From CAVPDE01 sp964580575 (GTDB lineage Bacteria; Desulfobacterota; DSM-4660; Desulfatiglandales; HGW-15), in assembly GCA_964580575.1 (NCBI GenBank), contig CAZOLJ010000038.1, positions 1-44,028 of the forward strand: a stretch of DNA of 44,028 nt, read 5' to 3'. A model generated the notes under the pieces. The model was given only the letters and a program-made list of their open reading frames with translations. It was not told the origin of the DNA and ran no database searches. Below are positions 15,656 through 23,984 of this stretch, piece by piece (position 1 is the stretch's first letter; every line of letters begins with the position of its first letter). The position numbers and the translations under genes were made by a program.

Positions 15656-16246
15656 TTCTCTCCGGTTCATCGCCAGCAGGTAGATTTCTCTGCTCGCCTT
15701 GCGCACGGCAGAAGGTCTAAGCGTCTGAACCCTGGCAAAGTGTTCGGCCAGTTCCGTCCTGAAGGCTTTGACCTCCTGGCCCTCAAAGACCTTGCAGAGA
15801 AAATGCCCCCCCTTTTTCAGCACGGCCAGGGCGATCTCCAGGGCCCGGCGAGCCAATTGCATGGAGCGGCTTGTGTCGGTGACAGCAATCCCGCTGGTTG
15901 CAGGGGCCAGATCGCTGATCACGAGTTCTCTGTCGCCGACCTCTTCTCTCAACCACTGCACATCCAGCGAAAGTACGTCCGCCTCAATGAATTTGAATCT
16001 GGGGGAAGAGAATCGTTCGGGTTTTTTCAGGTCCACCCCGACCACCTCTCCCGTTGGACCGACTTTCACGACGCTGTATTGAGACCAGGACCCGGGATAA
16101 CATCCCAGGTCAAGGACGCGGTCTCCGGAGCGGATGAGGCGGACCTTCCTGTCGATTTCCTCCAGCTTGTAGATCGATCGCGCAAGCCACCGTTCTTCCC
16201 TGGCTCGACGGGTGTAGTGATCCTCCCACGTGTTCGTTTTTCCCAT
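15635..16246 (-). CDS. rlmE: 23S rRNA 2'-O-ribose methyltransferase RlmE (RrmJ/FtsJ)
   Basis: RlmE methylates the 2'-O of U2552 in 23S rRNA using S-adenosylmethionine. Motifs seen: 'ARSIYKLEEIDRKVRLIRSGDRVLDLGCYPGSWSQY' (the SAM loop, with CYPG for the more common APG), 'VVGVDLKK', 'LVISDLAP' with the catalytic Asp, and 'GGHFLCKVFEG' with the catalytic Lys. I prefer the ATG at 16246 (MGKTNTWEDHY) because its length matches the family; a GTG at 16288 is also in frame. The last residues (EPVNSKP) are encoded by the iterated repeat at 15631-15655, so the native end has probably been replaced. Confidence 0.92.
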   Translation of the reverse strand: MGKTNTWEDHYTRRAREERWLARSIYKLEEIDRKVRLIRSGDRVLDLGCYPGSWSQYSVVKVGPTGEVVGVDLKKPERFSSPRFKFIEADVLSLDVQWLREEVGDRELVISDLAPATSGIAVTDTSRSMQLARRALEIALAVLKKGGHFLCKVFEGQEVKAFRTELAEHFARVQTLRPSAVRKASREIYLLAMNRREPVNSKP

Positions 16247-16341
16247 GGACACGATGCGCAGTTTCTTTACGGTCGACCGAGAAACCACTTTTTACGTCTA
16301 TCATATCGCTGATTCCTTTGCAAAAAAGAAATGATTTTTTC

Positions 16342-16370
16342 TTGACACTCAGGGACAATTTTTCTATAAA
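16342..16370 (+). promoter_or_regulatory. Sigma-70-type promoter of the RsbRD-dsrMKJOP operon
   Basis: TTGACA (16342-16347), a 17-base spacer and TATAAA (16365-16370) make a near-consensus promoter on the plus strand. The predicted start is near 16377, about 160 bases before the first gene. The strong match suits a constitutively high-expressed energy operon. Based on sequence only. Confidence 0.72.
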
Positions 16371-16462
16371 CCAACGCCCAAGTGATACCGCCCGGCAACG
16401 CATTCTTAATAACCCATTGCACGTCGTCCTGTTAGCGCCCATGGCTTGAAATAGAGAAAAAC

Positions 16463-16492
16463 GCCCTGTCCGGGAGAGGGCCTCTCCTTTTT
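16463..16492 (+). promoter_or_regulatory. Possible leader hairpins before the dsr operon
   Basis: In the leader, GGAGAG (16473-16478) can pair with CTCTCC (16482-16487) and is followed by five T (16488-16492), a short terminator-like hairpin. GCCCT (16463-16467) can instead pair with AGGGC (16477-16481), and the two structures exclude each other. The stems are short, so this is only a candidate attenuator. Confidence 0.3.
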
Positions 16493-16538
16493 ACGTAAAA
16501 AGAGCTCAGGTGGAGGGCTGGATCCGGTTCATTGGCAA

Positions 16539-17114
16539 ATGGACGGTGTGCCCAGCAACCCTATGAAACTGGAAGATCTTCTGAAGCAGAAGGCCTCACC
16601 CATCCGAAAGCGATGGTTAGACCTCATCATTGATACCTACCCTGCTGATTCCCAAAGGTTTTTGCGAGAACAGAAGGATCGGTTTGCCAACCCCGTGGGA
16701 ACCACCTTAACGAGGGCGGTGGAGACCCTCTATCATGAGCTGCTTCATGGGATGGATTCCGAAAAGCTCAACTCCTCTCTTGATGAGATCGTCAGAATCA
16801 GGGCGGTCCAGGATTTCTCTCCTGCCAGGGCCATGATCTTCATCTTTCTTTTGAAAAAAGTTCTGAGAGAGGAACTTTATCAGGAGATCAAAGAAAGCAT
16901 GGAAGCCTGTGAAGAGCTGCTGACGCTCGAATCCAGAGTGGATGAAATGGCGCTCCGTGGCTTCGACCTCTACATGAATTGCAGGGAAAAGGTTTACGAG
17001 ATCAGAGCGAAGGAGGCAAAGAATCATGTCTCCAGGCTTCTCCAGAAGGCGGGATTGCTCTGTGAGATCCCGAGGTGGGACTCTGATCGAAAAAAGGACG
17101 ACGTCGTTGCGTGA
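16539..17114 (+). CDS. RsbRD-like N-terminal domain protein
   Basis: This 191-residue all-helical protein resembles the RsbT co-antagonist RsbRD N-terminal (globin-like sensor) domain: 'LLKQKASPIRKRWLDLIIDTYP', 'NPVGTTLTRAVETLYHELL', 'LDEIVRIRAVQDFSPARAMIFIFLLKKVLR' and 'FDLYMNCREKVYEIRAKE'. It has no STAS domain after it. A gene of this kind directly upstream of dsrM is a recurring neighbour in Desulfobacterota as far as I recall; a role as sensor or assembly factor for the Dsr complex is inferred. The start is uncertain: ATG 16539 has no good Shine-Dalgarno, and Met9 (16563) is an alternative. Confidence 0.72.
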   Translation: MDGVPSNPMKLEDLLKQKASPIRKRWLDLIIDTYPADSQRFLREQKDRFANPVGTTLTRAVETLYHELLHGMDSEKLNSSLDEIVRIRAVQDFSPARAMIFIFLLKKVLREELYQEIKESMEACEELLTLESRVDEMALRGFDLYMNCREKVYEIRAKEAKNHVSRLLQKAGLLCEIPRWDSDRKKDDVVA

Positions 17115-17153
17115 ACACCGAATGACTTCATCATTAGCGCGAGGTAGCAGTCT

Positions 17154-18194
17154 ATGAACTTCATTCTCAGCATTGTGCTTTCCGCCATTGCGGTCCTCAT
17201 CCTCGTTTTGATCCCATGGGTGGGGGTGGGGGCGCTGAACCTGAGCGGCTTCTTTGGTGTGTTTCTCCCCTACGTGGCACTGATCGTCTTCTTTGTGGGA
17301 CTGGTTTACCGGGTCTTGGTCTGGGCCTGTTCCCCCAGCCCGTTCAGGATCCCTACAACGGGAGGCCAGCAGTGGAGCCTGCCCTGGATCAAGTACAACC
17401 GCATCGACAACCCCAAGGGCACTATGGGGGTGCTGATCCGGATGGCCTTTGAAGTGCTCACCTTCCGATCCTTGTTCAGAAACACCAAAATGCAGTTTGT
17501 ATCCGGTCCTAAGATCGGTTATGAATGGGAAAAGTGGCTGTGGCTTGCAGCTCTTGCTTTCCACTACGCGTTCCTGACCGTCGTGATCAGGCACCTCCGG
17601 TTTTTCACGGAGCCGATCCCCATTTTCGTCCAGATGATTGAGCACCTGGACGGCTTCATTCAGGCCGGCATCGCGCCCATCAACGGGTTCATGACGCCGG
17701 GTGTGTTGATCAGCGGCTTTGTGCTGCTGGGGGCGGTAGCCTTTCTCTTTCTCAGAAGAGTCCTCATTCCCCAAATGACTTACCTCTCTCTTCCGGCGGA
17801 TTATTTCCCGCTTTTCCTGATCAGCGGGATCGCCATCAGCGGGATTCTCATGAGGTACCTTCTGAAGGTTGACATTGTGAGCGTCAAGAACCTGACTCTG
17901 GGGCTGGTCACGTTCAGTCCCAAAGTGCCGGACGGCATCGGCGTCCTCTTTTATATCCACCTCTTTCTTGTCTGTGTCCTTCTGGCCTATATTCCCTTCA
18001 GCAAACTCACTCACATGGCCGGGGTTTTCCTCAGCCCCACGCGAAATCTCTCCAACAACAGCCGTTTTGTTCGGCACATCAACCCCTGGAACTATCCGGT
18101 GAAGGTGCACACCTATGAGGAGTACGAGGAAGAGTTCAGAGACAAGATGATCGAAGCAGGGCTCCCTGTGGAAAAGGAAGAGTCTGCAAAGTAA
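17154..18194 (+). CDS. dsrM: DsrM, membrane cytochrome b subunit of DsrMKJOP
   Basis: DsrM is the NarI-like di-heme cytochrome b subunit that takes electrons from menaquinol. The 346-residue protein has about six hydrophobic segments: an N-terminal pair (residues 5-25 and 32-58), then the NarI-type helices with 'FHYAFLTVVIRHLRFF' (His ligands at about residues 136-146) and 'YIHLFLVCVLLAYIPFSKLTHMAG', with further heme-ligand His candidates. The cytoplasmic tail is acidic. It starts the five-gene dsrMKJOP block, 39 bases after the RsbRD-like gene. Confidence 0.95.
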   Translation: MNFILSIVLSAIAVLILVLIPWVGVGALNLSGFFGVFLPYVALIVFFVGLVYRVLVWACSPSPFRIPTTGGQQWSLPWIKYNRIDNPKGTMGVLIRMAFEVLTFRSLFRNTKMQFVSGPKIGYEWEKWLWLAALAFHYAFLTVVIRHLRFFTEPIPIFVQMIEHLDGFIQAGIAPINGFMTPGVLISGFVLLGAVAFLFLRRVLIPQMTYLSLPADYFPLFLISGIAISGILMRYLLKVDIVSVKNLTLGLVTFSPKVPDGIGVLFYIHLFLVCVLLAYIPFSKLTHMAGVFLSPTRNLSNNSRFVRHINPWNYPVKVHTYEEYEEEFRDKMIEAGLPVEKEESAK

Positions 18195-18230
18195 AAGGAG
18201 CGCACGCTCAGAAGAAGTAAAGGAGTCCCT

Positions 18231-19868
18231 ATGGCTGAAAAGGTTGAAAAGGTAAAACCGGAACAAATGGCGCAGATCAACCACAAACCCCCGCTGTTCA
18301 AGGGTTGGATGGACGTTCCTGCGGAAATAAAGCCCGGGGTTTTCTGTTACGCAGGAAAGCCTCAGAATCTCAAATACATCGATCTCCCCAATCCCAGAGA
18401 GTGGTCGCCCATGGATGAGGATTGGAAGCTCCCTTCCAACTGGAAAGAGATCGTTCTGGAGGGGCTCAGGGAAAGACTGGAGCGGTTCCGGTCTTTGAAG
18501 ATTTTTATGGATATTTGTGTGCGTTGCGGGGCCTGCGCGGACAAGTGCCACTTCTTTATCGGCGGCGGGGACCCCAGGAACATGCCGGTGCTCAGGGCGG
18601 AGCTCTTGAGATCCGTTTACCGCAGGGAATTCACCAAGGCCGGCAAGATTCTCGGGAAGTTTGCCGGAGCCAGAGACCTGGACATCCAGGTGCTCAAGGA
18701 GTGGTGGTATTACTTTTTCCAGTGCAGCGAGTGCCGGCGCTGCTCCCTCTTCTGCCCCTACGGCATTGACACGGCGGAGATCACGATCATTGCCAGGGAA
18801 CTCCTCAACCTCCTGGGCCTGAACACGGATTGGATCTCTGCGCCCGCCGCAAACTGCTACAGAACAGGAAACCACCTGGGCATCCAGCCCCACGCTTACA
18901 AGGACATGATCGAGTTTTTCCTGGATGACATCGAAGGCATCACGGGGGTCCGGCCGGAGCCCTCGTTCAACCGAAAAGGAGCGGAGGTGCTCTTCATCAC
19001 CCCTTCGGGCGATGTCTTTGCCGACCCGGGCACGTACACTGCCATGGGCTATCTGATCCTTTTCCACTACCTGCAGAACCTGGGCCTGGATCTCACGTGG
19101 AGCACCTTTTCCTCCGAGGGAGGCAACTTCGGGTATTTCACCTCCCATGAAATGGCCAAGCGGCTCAATGCCAAGATGTACGCGGAGGCTAAGCGCCTGG
19201 GGGTGAAGTGGATCCTCGGCGGAGAGTGCGGCCATATGTGGCGGGTGCTCAACCAGTACATGGACACTTTCAACGGGCCTGCGGATTTTCTGGAAGAGCC
19301 GGTCTCTCCCATCACGGGAACCAAGTTCGAAAACGCAAAAACCACCAAGATGATTCACATCACGGAATTCACGGCAGACCTCATCAAACACAACAAGCTG
19401 AAACTGGACCCGAGCCGCAATGACAATCTCAAGGTGACCTTCCATGACTCCTGCAATACCGCGAGAGGCATGGGGCTGTTTGAGGAACCGAGGTACGTGA
19501 TCAAGAACACGTGTAACCACTTCTACGAGATGCCGGAGAACACCATCCGCGAGCAGACCTTCTGCTGCGGCAGCGGGTCAGGATTGAACGCGGGGGAAAA
19601 CATGGAGCTGCGGCTCCGGGGAGGCTTGCCCAGGGCCAACGCCGTCAAATATGTTCACGAGAAGCACGGGGTGAACATGGTCGCCTGCGTGTGCGCCATT
19701 GACCGGGCGGCCCTGCCCACCGCTATCGACTACTGGGTCCCCGGAGTGGGGGTCACTGGAGTGCATGAGCTCGTGGGGAATGCCTTAATTCTGGAAGGGG
19801 AGAAGGAGCGGGAAACGAACCTGAGAGGAGAGCCTCTCCCGGGAATGGAGGAAGAAGAGGATGTATGA
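18231..19868 (+). CDS. dsrK: DsrK, cytoplasmic iron-sulfur subunit of DsrMKJOP
   Basis: DsrK is the HdrD-like catalytic subunit that reduces the DsrC trisulfide produced by DsrAB. The 545-residue protein has two ferredoxin motifs, CVRCGACADKCHFF (near residues 96-108) and CSECRRCSLFCPYGID (near 164-179). The CCG-type cysteine regions of heterodisulfide reductases follow: GGECGHMW (about 330), 'SCNTARG' (about 407) and 'TFCCGSGSGLNAGENMELR' (about 442-460), binding the non-cubane cluster. It overlaps dsrJ by 8 bases. All key cysteines are in place. Confidence 0.96.
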   Translation: MAEKVEKVKPEQMAQINHKPPLFKGWMDVPAEIKPGVFCYAGKPQNLKYIDLPNPREWSPMDEDWKLPSNWKEIVLEGLRERLERFRSLKIFMDICVRCGACADKCHFFIGGGDPRNMPVLRAELLRSVYRREFTKAGKILGKFAGARDLDIQVLKEWWYYFFQCSECRRCSLFCPYGIDTAEITIIARELLNLLGLNTDWISAPAANCYRTGNHLGIQPHAYKDMIEFFLDDIEGITGVRPEPSFNRKGAEVLFITPSGDVFADPGTYTAMGYLILFHYLQNLGLDLTWSTFSSEGGNFGYFTSHEMAKRLNAKMYAEAKRLGVKWILGGECGHMWRVLNQYMDTFNGPADFLEEPVSPITGTKFENAKTTKMIHITEFTADLIKHNKLKLDPSRNDNLKVTFHDSCNTARGMGLFEEPRYVIKNTCNHFYEMPENTIREQTFCCGSGSGLNAGENMELRLRGGLPRANAVKYVHEKHGVNMVACVCAIDRAALPTAIDYWVPGVGVTGVHELVGNALILEGEKERETNLRGEPLPGMEEEEDV

Positions 19869-20247
19869 TCGTGGGAAAATCGTCACGGGCATTGTGATCG
19901 GCCTTTTGTTGTTTTTGTTCCCGGTTTTTTACAACGTGGGAAGGGCTGCAAAGGAGCCGGATCCTGTGCTCACGGACAAGGCGAAGCAGGCCAAGGAGTG
20001 CATCGAGCCCAAGGCCTTCATGAAAACCGAGCACATGAAGATGCTGGACGAGTGGCGGCAGGAAGTGGTGCGCGATGATTCACGCACGTACAAGAGCAGC
20101 AGCGGGAAGATTTACACCAAGAGCCTTCAGAACACCTGCATGGACTGCCACTCCAGCAAAACCAAGTTCTGCGATCAGTGCCACAACTATATGGCGGTCG
20201 CCCCCTATTGCTGGGATTGCCATATTGCGCCCAAGGAGAACGGATGA
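19861..20247 (+). CDS. dsrJ: DsrJ, periplasmic triheme cytochrome c
   Basis: DsrJ is the membrane-anchored triheme c-type cytochrome of the complex. After a short positive N-terminus comes an uncleaved or signal-like helix (IVTGIVIGLLLFLFPVFY), then three CxxCH sites in the C-terminal third: CMDCH, CDQCH and CWDCH. Cys47 in KECIEP fits the position of the unusual Cys ligand known from DsrJ hemes with His/Cys ligation. The 128-residue length is normal. The stop overlaps dsrO (ATGA). Confidence 0.95.
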   Translation: MYDRGKIVTGIVIGLLLFLFPVFYNVGRAAKEPDPVLTDKAKQAKECIEPKAFMKTEHMKMLDEWRQEVVRDDSRTYKSSSGKIYTKSLQNTCMDCHSSKTKFCDQCHNYMAVAPYCWDCHIAPKENG

Positions 20248-21047
20248 TGGCCATGGACAGAAGACAATTTCTCAAGATCACCGGATTGTCAGCCCTTCTG
20301 GGGCTTGGCGGAAAAACCGCTTTTCAATGGCTCGCTCCGGGCGAGGCGGAAGCGGCACTTGAGCAAGCCACCAAGCTTGCGGGAAAGAAATGGGGCATGG
20401 CTCTGGATGTGACTCTTCTGGATGAGGAGATCATGAGCAAGTGCATCCAGGCCTGTCACACCTACTACAACGTGCCCAACATCGGAAACTCCAAGGAGGA
20501 GCTCAAGTGGATCTGGAAAGAAACTCACGACCATTCTTTTCCAGGCCAGGAGAACGAGTATCTTGCGGACAAATTCAAAGCCGGGAGTTTCCTGCTCCTC
20601 TGCAATCACTGCACCAATCCCCCTTGCTGCAGGGCTTGCCCCACCAAAGCCACTTGGAAGAGGGAAGACGGGATCGTGATGATGGACATGCACCGGTGCA
20701 TCGGGTGCCGGTTTTGCATGGCCGCCTGCCCCTATGGGGCAAGAAGTTTCAACTGGGGAGATCCGCGGCTCGCTCCAAAGGCCCTGAACCCGAACTTCCC
20801 GACAAACTCGGAGATCCCCACGCGGTCCAAGGGCGTTGTGGAAAAATGCCAGTTCTGTGCGGAGCGGCTGGTCAAGGGGCAGATGCCTGCCTGTGTCGAG
20901 GCAGCGAACAAGATCAAGCCGAATGCCATGGTTTTCGGCGACCTGGAGGCCCCTGACTCCGACATCAGAAAGGTCCTTCGCACTCGGTATTCGATCCGAC
21001 GTAAACCTGAACTGGGCACCGGGCCCAACGTTTTTTACATGATATGA
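20244..21047 (+). CDS. dsrO: DsrO, Tat-exported periplasmic ferredoxin subunit
   Basis: DsrO is an extracytoplasmic protein with four [4Fe-4S] clusters that links DsrJ with DsrP. The signal contains the Tat motif RRQFLK (Arg6-Arg7), with AEA near residue 36 as a likely cleavage site. Cysteine sets follow: CIQACH, LLCNHCTNPPCCRACPTKA, CIGCRFCMAACPYGARSF and CQFCAERLVKGQMPACVEA. I chose the ATG at 20244 because AAGGAGAA precedes it and it overlaps the dsrJ stop; longer in-frame starts would bury the Tat signal. Confidence 0.95.
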   Translation: MMAMDRRQFLKITGLSALLGLGGKTAFQWLAPGEAEAALEQATKLAGKKWGMALDVTLLDEEIMSKCIQACHTYYNVPNIGNSKEELKWIWKETHDHSFPGQENEYLADKFKAGSFLLLCNHCTNPPCCRACPTKATWKREDGIVMMDMHRCIGCRFCMAACPYGARSFNWGDPRLAPKALNPNFPTNSEIPTRSKGVVEKCQFCAERLVKGQMPACVEAANKIKPNAMVFGDLEAPDSDIRKVLRTRYSIRRKPELGTGPNVFYMI

Positions 21048-21054
21048 GGTCAAT

Positions 21055-22212
21055 ATGCTGGATAAAGCACTAAAGGGAAGTCCGATTTACTGGGGTTGGC
21101 TGATCGTGCTCCTTGGCTTCATCGGCACTGGTTTCCTGGTCTACCTGTATCAGTTCCAGGAAGGGTTGAAGATCACCGGCATGAGCCGCGACGTGTCGTG
21201 GGGGTTCTACATCGGCCAGTTCACCTATCTCGTTGGTGTCGCCGCCTCCGGGGTTATGGTGGTTCTGCCCTACTACCTCCATGACTACAAGGCATTCGGC
21301 AGGGTGACGATCCTGGGTGAGTTTCTGGCGGTTGGGGCGATCACCATGTGTCTCCTCTTCATCATGGTGGACCTGGGAAACCTTCCTCGGCTTCTGAACG
21401 TGATCCTTTATCCCAATCCCACGTCCATTCTTTTCTGGGACATGATCGTCCTGAACGGGTATCTCTTCCTCAATATCATCATCGGCTGGAATGTGCTGCG
21501 CTCAGAGAAAACGGGCATCCACTATCCGTCATGGGTCACCCCGTTGATCTACCTGTCCATTCCGTGGGCCTTCAGCATCCACACGGTCACCGCGTTCTTG
21601 TACGCAGGGCTTCCGGGCAGGCACTACTGGTTGACAGCCATCATGGCGGCCCGCTTTCTGTCCTCGGCGTTCTGCTCAGGACCGGCCATTCTCATTCTCC
21701 TTTGCCTGATCGTCAGGAAATTCACCCGCTTTGATCCGGGCAAGGAACAGATCCGGACCCTCTCCAGCATTGTCGCCTATGCCATGATCCTGAACGTCTT
21801 CTTTTTCCTGCTGGAGATCTTCACCGCTTTCTACAGCCAGATACCGGGTCATATGCACCCCATTGTCTATCTCTTTTCCGGCCTTGAGGGTTATGGAAAA
21901 CTGGTTCCCTGGATGTGGACGGCAGCGTGTTTCGCCATTCTCGCCCTGGTGCTCTTGATCGTTCCGGCAACCAGGAGAAATGAAAAGACTCTGATTCTGG
22001 CGTGTATCTCCGTTTTTATCTCTACCTGGATCGACAAGGGATTTGGTCTGGTGATCGGCGGTTTTATTCCCAATCCCTTCGACAAGGTGTTCGAGTACTG
22101 GCCCACCCTCCCGGAAGTCGTCATCAGCCTGGGCGTTTGGGCCATGGGATTTTTTGTCCTTACCGTGCTCTACAAGATCGCCGTGTCGGTCAAAGAAGAA
22201 GCCGCGGTCTGA
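21055..22212 (+). CDS. dsrP: DsrP, NrfD-like integral membrane subunit
   Basis: DsrP is the NrfD/PsrC-type quinone-interacting membrane protein of the complex. The 385-residue protein is very hydrophobic with about ten transmembrane helices, starting 'SPIYWGWLIVLLGFIGTGFLVYLYQF' and including 'WGFYIGQFTYLVGVAASGVMVVLPYYLHDY', the typical NrfD helix pair. It starts seven bases after dsrO and closes the dsrMKJOP set. The following 234-bp gap (22213-22446) holds a new promoter for the ferredoxin and no gene. Confidence 0.95.
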   Translation: MLDKALKGSPIYWGWLIVLLGFIGTGFLVYLYQFQEGLKITGMSRDVSWGFYIGQFTYLVGVAASGVMVVLPYYLHDYKAFGRVTILGEFLAVGAITMCLLFIMVDLGNLPRLLNVILYPNPTSILFWDMIVLNGYLFLNIIIGWNVLRSEKTGIHYPSWVTPLIYLSIPWAFSIHTVTAFLYAGLPGRHYWLTAIMAARFLSSAFCSGPAILILLCLIVRKFTRFDPGKEQIRTLSSIVAYAMILNVFFFLLEIFTAFYSQIPGHMHPIVYLFSGLEGYGKLVPWMWTAACFAILALVLLIVPATRRNEKTLILACISVFISTWIDKGFGLVIGGFIPNPFDKVFEYWPTLPEVVISLGVWAMGFFVLTVLYKIAVSVKEEAAV

Positions 22213-22351
22213 CGACAGGGAATGCCCTTTTCCGTCTTTCTTCGGATGCTCCGGAGGACCTGAAATCGAGCGGTGAATTCGCCGGAAAAGGTCCGGGAAA
22301 AGGCTTCTGCGGGAGGGAGTTCAAGGACAGGTTGACGGGAGACGAAAAAGC

Positions 22352-22380
22352 TTGACACGTCTATTTTCCTTTGTTAGACG
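22352..22380 (+). promoter_or_regulatory. Candidate promoter for the ferredoxin gene
   Basis: TTGACA (22352-22357), a 17-base spacer and TAGACG (22375-22380) form a moderately good match. The -35 is perfect; the -10 is weak. It would let the ferredoxin be transcribed separately from dsrMKJOP. Confidence 0.45.
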
Positions 22381-22446
22381 TTTGGCGTTTTAGCCCTAGA
22401 CCATCTCAATGCCTTTCTAGAAAAATATACAGAGGAGGAAAATCAG

Positions 22447-22635
22447 ATGCCTTACGAAGTGACAGTGGATCACGACAAGTGTGAAGGTTGCGAGGAATGC
22501 GTGGAGGTTTGTCCTGTGGATGTGTATGAAATGCAGGACGGCAAGTCCGTGGCGGTCAACGCCGAAGAATGCCTTGGCTGCGAGAGCTGCGTAGAGGTCT
22601 GCGATCAGGAAGCCATCTCGGTTACGGAAGTCTAA
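22447..22635 (+). CDS. 2[4Fe-4S] ferredoxin
   Basis: This 62-residue acidic protein is a bacterial-type ferredoxin with two CxxCxxCxxxC motifs: Cys12, 15, 18 and 22, and Cys42, 45, 48 and 52. The first has the usual Pro after the fourth Cys (CPVDVY); in the second it is Asp (CDQEAI), which is less common. A strong GGAGG precedes the ATG. It lies after dsrP and is probably a soluble electron carrier linked to sulfite reduction; the partner is inferred from position. Confidence 0.94.
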   Translation: MPYEVTVDHDKCEGCEECVEVCPVDVYEMQDGKSVAVNAEECLGCESCVEVCDQEAISVTEV

Positions 22636-22658
22636 AGGTTCTACTCTCTAGAAATAAG

Positions 22659-22692
22659 AACGCCGCTCCCCGGATGGGAAAGCGGCGTTTTT
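22659..22692. terminator. Intrinsic terminator between ferredoxin and cytochrome c3 genes
   Basis: AACGCCGCT (22659-22667) pairs with AGCGGCGTT (22681-22689) around a 13-base loop, and a T-run follows (22688-22692). The genes on both sides converge here. The minus-strand side is only moderately T-rich, so it may act mainly on the plus strand. Confidence 0.8.
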
Positions 22693-22705
22693 GTCTACAC
22701 CCCAA

Positions 22706-23110
22706 TCACTTCTTTTCAGCGTGGCAGTCCGCACACTTCTTCCAGGGAGCTTCTTTGCCCTTCAGCTCTTTATGACAGGTCTGGCAGTTCTTGTGGTAGG
22801 CAAGCTGCAGCTTGTCGGCATTTCCCTGCTTTTTGTCCGGATCATGGCACTCTTTGCATTTCTTCACGGGCATCTTGTCGTTCCAGACATTCTTCCCGTC
22901 CTTGAACTCATGGTGGCAGTCGGTGCAGGCGACTTTGTAATCCACAGAGTGCTTTTTGTGAGTGAGCTTGACAGGCCCTTTCTTGTCGTCTTTGTACTTG
23001 TTCTCAATCATGATCTCGTCAGCCACATCCGCTGCCGTCAGCACGCCGACGCTCAAAAACATCAGGCCGGCAAAAAGCCCTAGACTCAACGCCAGAAATC
23101 CCTTTTTCAT
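22706..23110 (-). CDS. Tetraheme cytochrome c3-like periplasmic protein
   Basis: This 134-residue protein has a signal peptide (MKKGFLALSLGLFAGLMFL, cleavage near TAA-DVAD) and four CxxCH heme sites: CTDCH, CKECH, CQTCH and CADCH. Extra histidines, including LTHKKHSVDY before the first site, fit bis-His ligation. Type I cytochrome c3 and relatives shuttle electrons in the periplasm of sulfate reducers, e.g. between hydrogenases and membrane complexes. A strong Shine-Dalgarno (GGAGGCAAGGG) precedes it. It points toward the dsr ferredoxin gene. Confidence 0.93.
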   Translation of the reverse strand: MKKGFLALSLGLFAGLMFLSVGVLTAADVADEIMIENKYKDDKKGPVKLTHKKHSVDYKVACTDCHHEFKDGKNVWNDKMPVKKCKECHDPDKKQGNADKLQLAYHKNCQTCHKELKGKEAPWKKCADCHAEKK

Positions 23111-23418
23111 ATAAACCCTTGCCTCCTCCCTTGAATTGAACTTCCAATCGTGACCGATAAAGAAACCTTTTTATCTCTTAGACTGACGGAACGGAAATAT
23201 AGTTTACGGCCGCCGAGCTTGTCAAGGCGGAAAATAACCGTGTACTCTCGCGCGGATCTCAAAACGCGGCGCAGATGCGCTTTAACACCGCGCAGAAAGT
23301 CATCTTCGTTTTTCTTGTGCGACGCAGAGGCACCAATCTCGCTTCTCAAGACATCCAGCACCTCTTCGGCTTTTATAATCGTTTCATAGGCCATCGGCGT
23401 TAGATCGTCCGTGTCCAT
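23107..23418 (-). CDS. Small hypothetical protein, end probably altered
   Basis: This 103-residue frame overlaps the cytochrome start by four bases. Residues 1-60 look like a conserved unnamed family: 'LTPMAYETIIKAEEVLDVLRSEIGA' and 'NEDDFLRGVKAHLRRVLRSAREY', a helical small protein. The last ~15 residues are translated from sequence that also serves as the cytochrome leader and Shine-Dalgarno, so the native C-terminus may have been lost to a frameshift. No function is known. Confidence 0.45.
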   Translation of the reverse strand: MDTDDLTPMAYETIIKAEEVLDVLRSEIGASASHKKNEDDFLRGVKAHLRRVLRSAREYTVIFRLDKLGGRKLYFRSVSLRDKKVSLSVTIGSSIQGRRQGFI

Positions 23419-23427
23419 GTCATTCTC

Positions 23428-23661
23428 TCAACTCTCAGTGGCGGCGCGTGATTCTGAAGCGGTGTGGCGAGACATCTCGTGATATGAAAACTCCCAAAGT
23501 CCAGCAGTCGCCTTCGCATGCTCGATCGTCATGCTGACAATATTACCTTTCTCCTCTATGTCTATATAGATGTTTTCGCTTACCTCTTTCGTCTCATGAA
23601 CCCCTTTGTCTGTGAATTCGACATGAGCGGTGTCTGTATCGGAAAAGCATTTCACTTTCAT
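23428..23661 (-). CDS. DUF2283 domain-containing protein
   Basis: This 77-residue protein is a single DUF2283 domain: MKVKCFSDTDTAHVEFTDKG, then 'ETKEVSENIYIDIEEKGNIVSMTIEHAK'. Members are small beta-rich proteins of unknown function, often found next to toxin-antitoxin type genes. A good GAGGAATA ribosome site precedes the ATG, and the gene starts 10 bases after the DUF433 gene, so the two form a pair. Confidence 0.85.
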   Translation of the reverse strand: MKVKCFSDTDTAHVEFTDKGVHETKEVSENIYIDIEEKGNIVSMTIEHAKATAGLWEFSYHEMSRHTASESRAATES

Positions 23662-23671
23662 AGCCTATTCC

Positions 23672-23905
23672 TCAGATGGGCTCCGCCTCCAAGGGCATGA
23701 ACTCAGTCTCTCTCAGGGCTTTGGTTGCAAAAAGAAAGCAAGCGCGGATATCGTCTTCAGTAAGATCTCTGTATTCATCAAGAATCTCCTTTTCGGTCGC
23801 TCCTTGGGCGAGCAGAGTCAGGATGAAATCCACGGTCAAACGAGTTCCGCGAATGACTGGTTTCCCCACCATGACCTTGGGGTTCAGTACGATACGACCT
23901 AGCAA
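23672..23905 (-). CDS. DUF433 domain-containing protein (antitoxin-like)
   Basis: This 77-residue protein is a typical DUF433: RIVLNPKVMVGKPVIRGTRL, then 'VDFILTLLAQGATEKEILDEYRDLTEDDIRACFLFA', a helix-turn-helix fold commonly annotated as a VapB-type antitoxin. It starts with TTG at 23905 after AAAGGATGATCAA. Its usual toxin (a PIN-type protein) is not next to it here; the next gene is DUF2283. It may be an orphan antitoxin. Confidence 0.85.
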   Translation of the reverse strand: MLGRIVLNPKVMVGKPVIRGTRLTVDFILTLLAQGATEKEILDEYRDLTEDDIRACFLFATKALRETEFMPLEAEPI

Positions 23906-23984
23906 TTGATCATCCTTTATAGGTATTCTCCTTTAAAAAGAGAATAGCAGAATTTCAGACGATAGAAAAGCTATCATCTTTTAG

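Noticed and set aside
16707..19520. A 937-codon open frame on the minus strand opposite the RsbRD-like gene, dsrM and dsrK
   Set aside because: It is antisense to well-recognised genes with intact motifs; the translation is His/Arg/Pro-rich with no domain. It results from codon bias of the real genes.
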